A stretch of DNA of 60,658 nt from Zoogloea sp. (GCF_028689785.1 NZ_JAQVCN010000029.1:1-60658); one strand, 5' to 3'; numbered from the stretch's first letter, positions 25,835 to 34,937 are shown. Made by a program: numbers and translations. The notes: generated by a model not told the origin, from the letters alone.

Positions 25835-28171
25835 ATGCTTGTGAGAAAAGCTGTGTATGTGGCGGTCATGATGGCCGTGACGACGTCGGTCATTGGTGCG
25901 GAAACGGAAAAGAAGCCCGCGGTGGCGGCTAAATCCACTGTTCCCAATGGCTGGGCCTATCTGCCGGTGAAGTCCCCGGAGGTGCCGGCCGTCAAGCAGG
26001 CCAAATGGGCACGTACCCCCATCGACAATTTCGTGCTGGCGCGCCTGGAGGAAAAGGGCATCAAGCCGGCCGCCGAGTCTGATCGGGCCACTTTCATCCG
26101 CCGCGCCACGCTGGACGCCTGGGGCCTGTTGCCGACGCCGGAGGAGGTTCAGGCCTTCGTCAATGACAAGTCTCCCAACGCCTACGAGAAGCTCGTGGAC
26201 CGGCTGCTGGCGTCCCATCATTTTGGTGAGCGCCAGGCGCGGCGCTGGCTTGATCTGGCGCGCTATGCCGACAGCTCGGGCTTCCAGAACGACACGACCC
26301 GGCCTAACAACTGGCGTTATCGCGACTATGTGATCAGCGCCTTCAATGCCGACAAGCCCTTCGACCGCTTCATCAAGGAGCAGGTGGCCGGGGACGAGCT
26401 GTGGCCCGACAGTCAGGATGCCAAGGTAGCGACCGGCTTCCTGGGAGGCTACCCGGACAACCACAATTCCCGCGATCTGGTGCAACGCAAATACCAGATC
26501 ACCACCGACATCACCGACACCATCGGCGAAACCTTCCTGGCTTCCACCACGGGCTGCGCCCGTTGCCACAATCACAAGGCCGACAAGCTCAGCCAGAAGG
26601 AGTACTTCCAGCTCCAGGCCTTCTTTGCCAATACGGCCTTCGATTTGCGCACGCCGCTTGCCAAGGGCACCGAAACCGCCTGGGACAAGAAGTTTGCCGA
26701 ACAACAGGCCAGGTACAGGGAGGCCACCAAAGAGATCCGCGACAAGATGGCCGCCGTTGTGGCGCCCTATCGTGAAGCCGGCATCAAGTATCAGAAGGAG
26801 CGCTACCTGACCGACAGCCGGGAGTCCATCTTCAAGGCCGAGAAGGACTGGAACGCCCTTGATCGCTGGGTCAACTTCCGTCACAAGATGGTCTTCAATG
26901 CCGATACCGATCTGGCGGGCTACCTGAGGCTGACCGCCGAGACCAAGGATCACGCGGACCACTCGCCGGAGCGGATCACCGCCTGGAAGGAGTACCAGAA
27001 GCTCCAGGCGGAGCTGCGCAAGTTCGAGCATCTGCGCCCCATTGGCGGTTCGAACTTCATCACCGCGGCCACCGAGTTGGGCCAGACCGATTCGCCTCCG
27101 ACCTTCGTCCGTTTCGGCGGCATCCACGAGCGTCCCACTGAAGAAGTTCAGCCGGGCATTCCGGCTCTGTGGGGCGGCGACAAGATCGACATCAAGCCGA
27201 CGGCCAATTCGTCGGGGCGCCGCACCGCCCTGGCTGGCTGGCTGGCCAGCCCGAACAACCCTCTCACGGCACGGGTCTATGTGAATCGGGTGTGGAGCCA
27301 GTACTTCGACAAGGGCATCGTCAATACCCCTGCGGATTTCGGTCGTGCCGGCGAGAAGCCGACCCATCCGGAGCTGCTCGACTACCTGGCTTCGAATTTC
27401 GTCAAGAACGGCTGGAGTGTGAAGAAGCTGCAGCGGGAGATCCTGCTGTCCAGCGTCTATCGTCAGTCCTCTGCGCCGCGGGATGATGTGGCCAAGCTCG
27501 ATCCGAAGAACGAACTGCTGGCGGTCTATCCCCGCAAGCGCCTGGAGGCCGAGGAGATCCGCGATGCATTGTTGTATGCATCCGGTCAGCTGACCGACGT
27601 GGTTGGCGGTCCGTCCGTGTTCCCGCCCATCGCCAAGGTGCTGGAGAACGGCCGCGCCGATTTCGACGGCAACCGCCAATGGACGGTGTCCACCGACAAG
27701 GCCGACTGGAACCGTCGCAGCATCTACATCTTCAGCCGCCGCAGCCTGCCTTACCCGCTGCTGCAGAACTTCGATCCGGCCAATCCTTCCCAGGCCCACC
27801 ACAAGCGTGACGTGACCACCACACCACTGCAGGCCCTCACCCTGTTCAACAGCGACATCGTCGTGAATTGGTCTCAGGCGCTGGCTGGCCGGATCATCAA
27901 TGAAGTGGGCAAGGACGAGACGGCCCAGTTCAACCGCCTCTACCAGATCCTCTTCTCCCGGGAGCCGAACAAGGCCGAAGCTGTCGCGCTCAAGGCCTTC
28001 CTGGCGAAGGAAGAGGGCCTTGTCCAGAAGAAGGTGGCCGCCGGCAGGTTCGAAGCTGCAGTGCCCACTGGCTTGAAGGACCCGAGCCTCATCAATCCGG
28101 TGCGTGGTGCTGCCTTCGTGGATCTGGTGCATACCGTGGCCAACTCCAACGACTTCGCCTATCGCTTCTGA
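25835..28171 (+). CDS. DUF1549/DUF1553 haem-binding periplasmic protein
   Basis: This is an exported protein of about 778 residues of a type abundant in Planctomycetes and Verrucomicrobia. A signal peptide (LVRKAVYVAVMMAVTTSVIG) is followed by the DUF1549 domain: IDNFVLARLEEKGIKPA, ATFIRRATLDAWGLLPTPEE, RQARRWLDLARYADSSGF. The domain ends in a c-type haem motif TTGCARCHNHKAD (C241, C244, H245). The C-terminal DUF1553 domain has NPLTARVYVNRVWSQYFDKG, PTHPELLDYLASNF and RKRLEAEEIRDALLYASGQL. The N-terminal cytochrome (PSCyt1) of many planctomycete homologues is missing. ATG 25835 follows GGGAG. It is the first gene of an operon with DUF1501, peroxiredoxin and cytochrome c. No enzymatic activity has been established for the family as far as I know. 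Confidence 0.93.
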   Translation: MLVRKAVYVAVMMAVTTSVIGAETEKKPAVAAKSTVPNGWAYLPVKSPEVPAVKQAKWARTPIDNFVLARLEEKGIKPAAESDRATFIRRATLDAWGLLPTPEEVQAFVNDKSPNAYEKLVDRLLASHHFGERQARRWLDLARYADSSGFQNDTTRPNNWRYRDYVISAFNADKPFDRFIKEQVAGDELWPDSQDAKVATGFLGGYPDNHNSRDLVQRKYQITTDITDTIGETFLASTTGCARCHNHKADKLSQKEYFQLQAFFANTAFDLRTPLAKGTETAWDKKFAEQQARYREATKEIRDKMAAVVAPYREAGIKYQKERYLTDSRESIFKAEKDWNALDRWVNFRHKMVFNADTDLAGYLRLTAETKDHADHSPERITAWKEYQKLQAELRKFEHLRPIGGSNFITAATELGQTDSPPTFVRFGGIHERPTEEVQPGIPALWGGDKIDIKPTANSSGRRTALAGWLASPNNPLTARVYVNRVWSQYFDKGIVNTPADFGRAGEKPTHPELLDYLASNFVKNGWSVKKLQREILLSSVYRQSSAPRDDVAKLDPKNELLAVYPRKRLEAEEIRDALLYASGQLTDVVGGPSVFPPIAKVLENGRADFDGNRQWTVSTDKADWNRRSIYIFSRRSLPYPLLQNFDPANPSQAHHKRDVTTTPLQALTLFNSDIVVNWSQALAGRIINEVGKDETAQFNRLYQILFSREPNKAEAVALKAFLAKEEGLVQKKVAAGRFEAAVPTGLKDPSLINPVRGAAFVDLVHTVANSNDFAYRF

Positions 28172-28212
28172 GTAAGCCCCCAATAGCAGACAACAAGACT
28201 CCATAAGGAACA

Positions 28213-29670
28213 ATGACCATGAGTACCAACCGTCGAGACTTTCTCCTCAAGGCCGGGCTGGGTGTGGGCGGCATTGCCGCCAGCGGCTTCATCCCGGGCG
28301 TGGGCTTCATCAACGCGGCCACCGCCGCCGAGCTGATCGACCCGCTGGCCCCCAAGCAGCCGCACTTCCCGGGCAAGGTCAAGTCGGTGATCTGGCTCCA
28401 CCAGAACGGCGCGCCCTCGACTCTCGACCTGTACGACTACAAGCCCGAGCTGGTGAAGCTCGCCGGGCAGCCGGTGCCGGCTTCCTTCATGAAGGGCATC
28501 AAGACCTCCACCCAGGGGGGGGTGAACAAGCTGTTCTATTCCAATCAGCGCACGTTCAAGCAGTACGGCGAGAGCGGCGCCTGGTTCTCCGAGCTGCTGC
28601 CCAATCTGGCCCAGCACGCCGACAAGCTGGCCTTCATCAAATCCAGTGTCACGGTGGGCGCCACCCACGACATCTCCATCCTCAAGCTCAACACCGGCGA
28701 CCTCAATCCCGGCCGGCCGTCCCTGGGGGCGTGGGTCAACTACGCCCTGGGCTCCCTCAATCCCGACCTGCCGTCCTATGTGGTGCTCTACAACGGCGAG
28801 CAGGAGCCCAGCGCCGGCTCGGTCAATTGGAGCTCCGGCTTCCTGCCGGCCGTCTATCAGGGCACGGCCTTCCGGCCTGGGGATTCCCCCATCATCTATC
28901 TGGACCGCCCCGAACTGCGCTCCGCCGACCAGCAGCGCGCCTCCCTGGATCTGCTCAAGCACCTCAACCGTCTGGGCGGTGAGCGTCGCCCCAACGACAC
29001 CGAGCTGCGCGCCCGCCTGGAGTCCTACGAGCTGGCCGACCGCATGCAGAAGGCTGCGCCGGAGGCCGTCGATCTCTCCAAGGAGTCCGAGGCCACCCTC
29101 AAGCTCTACGGCATCGACGATCCGACCAGCGAAAGCTATGGTCGTGTGCTGTTGCGCGCCCGCCGGCTGGTCGAGCGGGGCGTGCGCTTTGTCCAGGTGG
29201 TGTCCGGCTACCCCAGCAACATCTCCGACCAGGAGCGCCGCAGCTGGGACGCCCACAGTGACCTGGACGGCAACCACGGTACCCAGGCGCGCATGGTGGA
29301 CAAGCCCATCGCCGGTCTGCTGCAGGATCTGAAGACCCTTGGCCTGCTCGACTCCACCCTGGTGGTGTGGGCGTCGGAGTTCTCCCGCACCCCGTGGGGC
29401 GAGAGCGGCACCGGCCGCGACCACAACCCCTGGGGCTACACCCAGTGGATTGCCGGTGGTGGCGTCAAGGCTGGCTTTACCTACGGCGAGACCGACGAGC
29501 TTGGTGTGCAGGTGGCGGACAAGGACAAGGGCGTGGACACCTACGACCTCCACGCCACCGTGCTGCACCTGCTGGGCCTGGATCACCTCAAGACCACCTT
29601 CGTCAACAATGGCCGCTCCGAGCGCCCGACGGTGGTTTATGGCAAGGTGGTCAAGGAGCTGCTGGCCTGA
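28213..29670 (+). CDS. DUF1501 protein (alkaline-phosphatase-like fold, Tat-exported)
   Basis: This protein of about 485 residues has a twin-arginine signal (NRRDFLLKAGLGVGGIAASG). DUF1501 belongs to the alkaline phosphatase/sulfatase superfamily. The stations here are SVIWLHQNGAPSTLDLYDYK, SWDAHSDLDGNHGTQARMVD, VVWASEFSRTPWGESGTGRD, HNPWGYTQWIAGGGVKAG and DLHATVLHLLGLDH, which could supply metal-binding Asp and His. It lies 41 bp after the DUF1549/1553 gene, the usual order in Planctomycetes. Genetic linkage of the two families is widespread but the reaction is unknown; hydrolysis of a phosphate or sulfate ester is the simplest guess from the fold. ATG 28219 is an alternative start with better ribosome-site spacing. 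Confidence 0.93.
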   Translation: MTMSTNRRDFLLKAGLGVGGIAASGFIPGVGFINAATAAELIDPLAPKQPHFPGKVKSVIWLHQNGAPSTLDLYDYKPELVKLAGQPVPASFMKGIKTSTQGGVNKLFYSNQRTFKQYGESGAWFSELLPNLAQHADKLAFIKSSVTVGATHDISILKLNTGDLNPGRPSLGAWVNYALGSLNPDLPSYVVLYNGEQEPSAGSVNWSSGFLPAVYQGTAFRPGDSPIIYLDRPELRSADQQRASLDLLKHLNRLGGERRPNDTELRARLESYELADRMQKAAPEAVDLSKESEATLKLYGIDDPTSESYGRVLLRARRLVERGVRFVQVVSGYPSNISDQERRSWDAHSDLDGNHGTQARMVDKPIAGLLQDLKTLGLLDSTLVVWASEFSRTPWGESGTGRDHNPWGYTQWIAGGGVKAGFTYGETDELGVQVADKDKGVDTYDLHATVLHLLGLDHLKTTFVNNGRSERPTVVYGKVVKELLA

Positions 29671-29754
29671 TGCCGGTCGGCTTCCGCTTCCTTCGATGAC
29701 AACAAGGAAGGCGGCCGGCATGAATGGCCGGCTGCCCTTCCGGGACAAACCCCA

Positions 29755-30354
29755 ATGAACAAGCAATTGATCAGAAATACCCTTCTGTCCGGCCTGCTGC
29801 TGTCGGCTGCCCTTGCCACCCCCGCCCTGGCCGATCTCAAGGAAGGGGACAAGGCCCCGGACTTCACTGCCCAGGCATCCCTGGCGGGCAAGGCCTTCAA
29901 CTACACCTTCAAGGACGCCCTGAAGAAGGGCCCCGTGGTGGTCTATTTCTATCCCTCGGCCTTTACCGGCGGCTGCAACCTGCAGGCCCACACCTTCGCC
30001 GAGAACATCGACAAGTTTGCTGCTGCCGGGGCCACCGTGATCGGCGTGTCCCTGGACAGCATCAAGCGCCTCAACGCCTTCTCGGCCGACCCCGAATACT
30101 GCGCCGGCAAGCTGGCCGTGGCCTCCGACCCGGAGGGCCGGATTGCGCGCTCCTTCGATCTGGCCGTGGCCGACATCCCGGCGGGCCGCAAGGACACCCG
30201 TGGGCAGGACATCGACCATGGCCGGGTGGATCGGGTGACCTTCGTCATCAAGCCCGATGGCAAGGTGGCAGCCACCATCGGCGGCGTGGCCCCTGTGGCC
30301 AACGTGGAGAAGGCCCTTGAGACCGTGAACCGTCTGGCCTTGGCACGACGCTGA
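29755..30354 (+). CDS. Exported peroxiredoxin (AhpC/TSA, Bcp-like)
   Basis: This 199-residue peroxiredoxin has a Sec signal peptide (LLSGLLLSAALATPALA). The peroxidatic site is YPSAFTGGCNLQAHTF (PxxxTxxC), and a probable resolving Cys lies in DPEYCAGKLAVASDPEGR, the arrangement of two-Cys Bcp/PrxQ proteins. Periplasmic location is unusual for PrxQ and implies a dedicated periplasmic reductant. It lies 84 bp after DUF1501; that gap contains an imperfect hairpin (CTTCCTT...AAGGAAG) that could tune distal expression. Co-expression suggests that the DUF1549/DUF1501 chemistry makes or meets peroxides. Confidence 0.92.
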   Translation: MNKQLIRNTLLSGLLLSAALATPALADLKEGDKAPDFTAQASLAGKAFNYTFKDALKKGPVVVYFYPSAFTGGCNLQAHTFAENIDKFAAAGATVIGVSLDSIKRLNAFSADPEYCAGKLAVASDPEGRIARSFDLAVADIPAGRKDTRGQDIDHGRVDRVTFVIKPDGKVAATIGGVAPVANVEKALETVNRLALARR

Positions 30355-30367
30355 GGGCCCGGTTTCG

Positions 30368-31123
30368 ATGACGGATTCGAGGGGGGCAAAGTGGGCCCCG
30401 CGGTGGCGCCCGGCCATGGCAATGGTGGGGGTGGTGTTGGCCGGATGCCTGCTGGCAGCGCCGGCCGGGGCGCAGTCGGCCAAGCCCCCGGCAGCCCGGG
30501 GGCAGGGCAAGGCTCCGGCTGCGGCAGTGGTATCGGCCCAGGTTCAGGGGCTCCGGGGTGATCCTGTCCGTGGTCTGAAGAAGTCCGATGACGAGCGCTG
30601 CCAGGAGTGCCACGGGGCGGATGGCAACGGGCTCGGGCACAGCGAGGGTTCTGAAGGGCGCCTGCCCAAGCTGGCCGGGCAGCCGGTGGAGTATCTGCTG
30701 AAACAGCTGGACAACTTCCGCAGCGGCGCCCGCAAGCACGATGTGATGAGCATGATGGCGCGGACAGTGACACCCGCCGATCTGGCCGATATCGCCGCCT
30801 ACTTCGCCAGCCAGCCGCCGATGAAGGGGGATGGCTCGGGGGACAACCCGGTGGGCCGGGGGCTGTACGAGAGGGGTGATGCAGGCCGTGGCATTGCCGC
30901 CTGCATCACCTGCCATGGGCCCGGCGGGAAGGGCCTCGCCGGGGCAGGGGCCGAGTCGCCGCGGCTCGGTGGCCAGGAGTGGCGTTACCTGGAAAAGCAG
31001 CTGCTCGACTGGCGCAGCGGGGACCGCAGCAACAGCCGGGATGGGGTGATGAACAGCCAGATCCGCCCCCTCAGCGATGAGGAGATCCGGGCCCTGAGCA
31101 GCTACCTTTCGGGCCTCCCCTGA
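30368..31123 (+). CDS. Dihaem cytochrome c (c4-like)
   Basis: This exported protein of about 251 residues has two class I cytochrome c domains. The first haem motif is DERCQECHGADGNGLG, with axial Met likely in the VMSMMARTVTP region. The second is AACITCHGPGGKGLAG, followed by SPRLGGQEWRYLEKQLLDWR and MNSQIRPLSDEEIRALSSYL, where the Met is the probable ligand. This duplicated layout is that of cytochrome c4/c553. The hydrophobic segment MAMVGVVLAGCLLAAPAGA is the signal, and the LAGC within it could make it a lipoprotein. It begins 13 bp after the peroxiredoxin and ends the operon, probably as electron carrier between the DUF1549 haem protein or peroxiredoxin and a terminal acceptor. Confidence 0.9.
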   Translation: MTDSRGAKWAPRWRPAMAMVGVVLAGCLLAAPAGAQSAKPPAARGQGKAPAAAVVSAQVQGLRGDPVRGLKKSDDERCQECHGADGNGLGHSEGSEGRLPKLAGQPVEYLLKQLDNFRSGARKHDVMSMMARTVTPADLADIAAYFASQPPMKGDGSGDNPVGRGLYERGDAGRGIAACITCHGPGGKGLAGAGAESPRLGGQEWRYLEKQLLDWRSGDRSNSRDGVMNSQIRPLSDEEIRALSSYLSGLP

Positions 31124-31345
31124 GCAGGGTGTCGGCCTGGCAGGCAGCCGCGTATTGGGGCGCCGAGGAAAAGCCGCTGTGCGGGTGCCGTCGAATCACC
31201 TTTTCAAGGGCATGAGCCCTTTCATCCAACTGCTTGCAAGAGTGCCCTGGTGGCCATGGCCTTTGGCGACCTGGTGAGCGCAGGCATTTCGTAAGACCCG
31301 ACCGGGGCGGCGCACGCCGTTCCCCGCATTCAATAAACCGGAACC

Positions 31346-31726
31346 ATGAAAACCAAGCTTGCCTATCTCGCCCTGACCGCCATCTTTGCCGGCAGTGCCT
31401 ATGCCGCCACCAGTGCCGTGGATGAAGACTTCATGCGCAACATCGAAGACACCTTCAAAAGCGCCGATTCGGCCATTGGCCTGAAGGATGCCAAGACCGC
31501 CACCGCCGACGCCAAGGAGCTGGAGAAGCTCTTTGCCGAGGTGGTCGACCACTACGTGAAGAAGGGGGATGCGGAAGAAGGGGTGAAACTCTCGGAAAAG
31601 AGTGTCGCGCTGTCGAAGCAGATCGTCGTCACCGTTGCCGCCAAGGATTTCGACTCGGCCGCCGCCGCATCCGCCGAACTGGGCCGCGCCTGCAAGAGCT
31701 GCCACAACGTGTACAAGCAGGATTGA
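31346..31726 (+). CDS. Small exported c-type cytochrome (c'/c556-like helical bundle)
   Basis: This is a 126-residue protein with a signal peptide MKTKLAYLALTAIFAGSAYA. The mature protein is all helical, and its single haem motif is near the C-terminus (ACKSCHNVYKQD), as in class II cytochromes c. It is shorter than typical cytochrome c'. A 222-bp gap separates it from the dihaem cytochrome; the gap holds an AAGGGC/GCCCTT hairpin without a T tract. It may belong functionally to the preceding operon, but no promoter of the sigma-54 type is visible in front of it. Confidence 0.85.
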   Translation: MKTKLAYLALTAIFAGSAYAATSAVDEDFMRNIEDTFKSADSAIGLKDAKTATADAKELEKLFAEVVDHYVKKGDAEEGVKLSEKSVALSKQIVVTVAAKDFDSAAAASAELGRACKSCHNVYKQD

Positions 31727-31776
31727 GGGTGCCGCTACCCCCGGCCGCTGGTGGCCTCCCCGAAAGGAGTCCGTGC

Positions 31777-31965
31777 ATGCGCAACATCACTCTCTTCGTC
31801 TGGCTCTCGGTGCTTGGCGCGATCGTCGCCGGGCTGGGCCTGGCCGCAGCGGAAGAGGATTCACGCCAGATCGAGGCAAGCGACGCCCCCGAACTCTCGT
31901 TTATCGAGATCCTGATCGGCCGAGTCTGCGTCTGTTACGAAAAAGACCGGACTAGCCCGGCGTAG
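31777..31965 (+). CDS. Small membrane or exported protein, possibly 3'-truncated
   Basis: This is a 62-residue ORF with a good ribosome site (AAAGGAG) eight nt before ATG 31777. It has an N-terminal hydrophobic segment (ITLFVWLSVLGAIVAGLGLA), then an acidic stretch and SFIEILIGRVCVCYEKDR. The last 31 bp overlap the convergent ABC exporter gene, whose sequence character differs. The natural C-terminus may therefore have been replaced when that block arrived. Not recognised. Confidence 0.5.
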   Translation: MRNITLFVWLSVLGAIVAGLGLAAAEEDSRQIEASDAPELSFIEILIGRVCVCYEKDRTSPA

Positions 31966-33731
31966 ACGCCACCCTGCGCCAGCAGTTCGTCATGGTTACC
32001 GCGCTCCACGATCCGCCCCCGCTGCAGCACGACGATAAGATCGGCGCGGCGGATGGTGGACAGTCGATGCGCGATAGTGATGGTTGTGCGGTCTTTCGAC
32101 AGAGCCTCCAGCGCCTTGGTCAAGGCTTGTTCGGTGCGGACATCGAGCGCACTGGTGGCTTCATCGAGCAATAGCACTGGTGGATTGCGCAGGATGGTGC
32201 GAGCCAGCGCCAGGCGCTGTTTCTCTCCGCCTGAGAAACGCTGGCCGCGTTCACCGACCAGCGTCTCGTACCCGTCGGGCAGCGCCTCGATGACGGCATC
32301 GAGTTGCGCGGCCCTGGCGGCGGCCAACAGTTCGTCATCGGTCGCATCCGGCTTGGCGAAACGCAGGTTGTCCGCCACCGAGGCATGTAACAGGTACGGC
32401 TCCTGGGAAACCACACCGAGCATGTCGGTCAATGACTGGAAGCTGAGATCGCACACGTCGACACCGTCGTAGCGGATCGAGCCGCCATCCACGTCGTACA
32501 GCCGGGCCAGCAGGTGGGCGAGCGTGGTCTTGCCCGATCCGGTGGCGCCGACGATGGCGACGTGGGTGCCTGCCGCAATGTCGATACTGATGTCCTCCAG
32601 TACCGGCGCACTGTGCGGGTCATAGCGGAAGCTGACGCCATCGACCGTCACCTGGCCGCGCATCTGCGCGCGCTCTAGGCTCACCGCAGCGGCACGCTCG
32701 GTGATCTCGACGGGAGTGTCCAGGTACTCGAAGATGCGCGCGAACAGCGCGCGGGTGGTACGCAGGTCACGCCCCAACTGAAGCAACTGCTCGAAAGGCC
32801 AGAGCAACTGCTCCTGCAGGGCGATCATGGCCACCAGCGTGCCGATGGTCAGCGGTGTGCTGCCGCCCATCAACCAGCCACCGAGCAGCAGCGTCAGCGC
32901 AGGCAGGATCGAGAGCGTCAAACCGATCAGTGCCCACTGCCATTCGCCGGCGGTACGCGAGCGCACCTCCAGTGCCGCGACCTCCCGCGAAGTTCGCGAG
33001 AACCGGCGAACCAGAAAGCCACTGCGGCCCATGGTGCGGGCGAGGATGATGCCGGAAAGCGACAAGGACTCCTGCACCGCCGCGGACAGATCCGCCTGCC
33101 TGGCCTGCTGCTCGAAAGTAATGGCCTCGCGCAATTTGGCGACCCATTGGCTGATCACGACCGTCAGCGGAACGACCAGCAGCGAAAACAGCGCCAGCCG
33201 CCAGTCAAGCAGCCACATGGCGAGCGCCGTCATCAGCACCGTGCTGAGGCTGCGCGCCAGCTCGTTGCCGGCATCAGTCACCAGCGATTGCAGGCCGCCG
33301 ATGTCATTGGCGATGCGCGACTGGATCTCGCCGGTACGGTTGCCCGCGAAGAATCGCAGCGACAGCGACTGCAGGTGTGCGTACACACGCACCCGCAAGT
33401 CGTGCAGGATCGCCTGACCGATACGGGCCGACAGAATGGTCTGCACCGTACTGATCGCAGCCCCCAGCACCGCCACCGCAACCAGCCCGCCGACCAGCCA
33501 GAGCAACAGGGGAAAATTGTCGCCAGGCAATGCATCGTCGATGATGGCCCGCAGCAAAAAGGGCGCGGCCATGCCGATCATGGAGCCAACTATCAACAGC
33601 ACCACGACCGCTAGAACTTTCAGCCGGTAGGGCATGAACAAGGCGAACACCCGCTTCATGGAAACGTGTGCGGCGGCGAGTTCCTCGTAGTCCTGCCGCG
33701 AGTTTGCGGACGGTTCTGCTGGTGCCTGCAT
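31935..33731 (-). CDS. ABC exporter, fused permease-ATPase (MsbA/LmrA type)
   Basis: This 598-residue half-transporter has a six-helix ABC_membrane domain over about 25-315 (KVLAVVVLLIVGSMIGMAAP is helix 1) and the nucleotide-binding domain over 355-590. Walker A is GATGSGKTTLAHLL, the Q-loop LGVVSQEPYLLHASVADNL, the signature FSGGEKQRLALARTILR, Walker B LLLDEATSALD, and the switch His is in TIAHRLSTIRRAD. It exports a lipid, peptide or drug as a dimer; the substrate is undetermined. Base and codon use look less GC-extreme than in the neighbours, consistent with transfer. It converges on and overlaps the small ORF at 31777. Confidence 0.93.
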   Translation of the reverse strand: MQAPAEPSANSRQDYEELAAAHVSMKRVFALFMPYRLKVLAVVVLLIVGSMIGMAAPFLLRAIIDDALPGDNFPLLLWLVGGLVAVAVLGAAISTVQTILSARIGQAILHDLRVRVYAHLQSLSLRFFAGNRTGEIQSRIANDIGGLQSLVTDAGNELARSLSTVLMTALAMWLLDWRLALFSLLVVPLTVVISQWVAKLREAITFEQQARQADLSAAVQESLSLSGIILARTMGRSGFLVRRFSRTSREVAALEVRSRTAGEWQWALIGLTLSILPALTLLLGGWLMGGSTPLTIGTLVAMIALQEQLLWPFEQLLQLGRDLRTTRALFARIFEYLDTPVEITERAAAVSLERAQMRGQVTVDGVSFRYDPHSAPVLEDISIDIAAGTHVAIVGATGSGKTTLAHLLARLYDVDGGSIRYDGVDVCDLSFQSLTDMLGVVSQEPYLLHASVADNLRFAKPDATDDELLAAARAAQLDAVIEALPDGYETLVGERGQRFSGGEKQRLALARTILRNPPVLLLDEATSALDVRTEQALTKALEALSKDRTTITIAHRLSTIRRADLIVVLQRGRIVERGNHDELLAQGGVYAGLVRSFS

Positions 33732-33926
33732 CTCTCTCTATCATCCAAAGACGGCGATCCGGCTCGCCAAGGTGTGGCCAGTAAGGTCGTCTGAACCCAT
33801 CATTCGGGCGCCCACCGATGCACACACGCCGCAGGCGCCATGGAGATTGCGTGGACACGACAGGGCATCATGAAGTGAAGCGGTGGTACCGATGGTCGAG
33901 GTCGGATAGCCCCGGGGCAGCCCGTT

Positions 33927-34517
33927 TCACCCTGCTTTTGAACAGGGCAACATACGGGTCAATACGTCGTCGCGGCGTACCCGGTGATGAAACAAAGCCG
34001 CGGCCACGTGCAGTGCGACGACGCCCCAGGCCACCCACTTGCCCAGGAAGTGATGCACCACGTCGATGGGCATCTCGAATGCCTTCCAGGTAACGTCGAA
34101 GGTTCGGCTGATCCAGGAAAACAGCGCGGTTTCATTGAATCCCGTAACAGAGAACAGCCCGAAGTCGGTCGAAGCGTGCGTGCCCAAGTAGCCCGTCAGC
34201 GGCATCAAAATCAACAGGCCGTACAGTCCCACGTGCGCGACATGGGCAAGCCAGTGCTCCAGCTTCGATCCCGGAGGCTCTTCGGGTTGCACATCCAGCA
34301 GACGCCAAAGCAGCCGGGGCAACACCAGAAAACCGACCAGCAAGCCAAGTATCCAATGGATGTTGAGCACGAGCAGGGATTCGGGCTGGGTATCGTAGTC
34401 CATGAACCAGATGACGTAATAGACGACGATGTAAGCGCCGATGAAGGCCGCCGCGCTCGTCCAGTGGAAGAGCTTTGCCAAAGCACCAAATCGGGTCTTG
34501 TTATTGCGCCATTGCAT
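33927..34517 (-). CDS. Cytochrome b561 family inner-membrane protein
   Basis: This 196-residue four-helix protein binds two b haems. It starts KTRFGALAKLFHWTSAAAF, with the first haem His in the FHW motif. A second is in LVLNIHWILGLLVGFLVLPR and further ones are in VVHHFLGKWVAWGVVALHVA and ALFHHRVRRDD, the expected four-His arrangement. Such proteins carry electrons between quinol and periplasmic acceptors. It lies upstream of the ABC exporter on the same strand with a 195-bp gap. It is unlike the b561 at 58672 in length and sequence, so it is not a recent duplicate. It belongs to the lower-GC block. Confidence 0.88.
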   Translation of the reverse strand: MQWRNNKTRFGALAKLFHWTSAAAFIGAYIVVYYVIWFMDYDTQPESLLVLNIHWILGLLVGFLVLPRLLWRLLDVQPEEPPGSKLEHWLAHVAHVGLYGLLILMPLTGYLGTHASTDFGLFSVTGFNETALFSWISRTFDVTWKAFEMPIDVVHHFLGKWVAWGVVALHVAAALFHHRVRRDDVLTRMLPCSKAG

Positions 34518-34613
34518 CGGGAATGTCCTTCTGGGTGAATAGGCTACGCGTGCTACAGGTGTGAATCGCCCGAAGCCGTGATTTTGCCAACCGCCGATTG
34601 AGCCACGATGTAG

Positions 34614-34937
34614 CTATCTTGGAGAACGTGTGGAGAAGGCGTAGACGTCGCGACCCAAGCTCAGGTCGACCAATCCTTTGCCGCCACCAACCTGGGCGGC
34701 GTGCGCGACGCGGTGGCGGTCGATGATTCCATCCAGCTGATCCAGAACTACTTCAGGAAGTGGTACCGGGTCCGCCTGTTTGCGCCGTCACGGTATCTCC
34801 CGCATGCCGCAGGCCTGGGCTTTGTCACCGGGCCCGGCGGCACTCTCGACCGGACGGGCGCCATCGTCATCCGCAGGCAGAAGTACCCCATCGGCTCGGT
34901 CATCGCCAGCGAAGGCCCGAAACGCCAGCGACGCTGA
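34614..34937 (+). pseudogene. 5'-truncated gene remnant
   Basis: The frame is open from 34614 but has no ATG; a GTG at 34701 is the first possible start and lacks a ribosome site. The coding character (VDVATQAQVDQSFAATNLGG, then SIQLIQNYFRKWYRVRLFAP) looks like the C-terminal end of a longer protein I do not recognise. It lies at the right edge of the ABC exporter-b561 block, so it probably marks a recombination junction. Confidence 0.45.

Noticed and set aside
25820-28213. 797-codon open frame opposite the DUF1549 gene
   Set aside because: Antisense shadow of a gene with clear family motifs; its product has no recognisable features.
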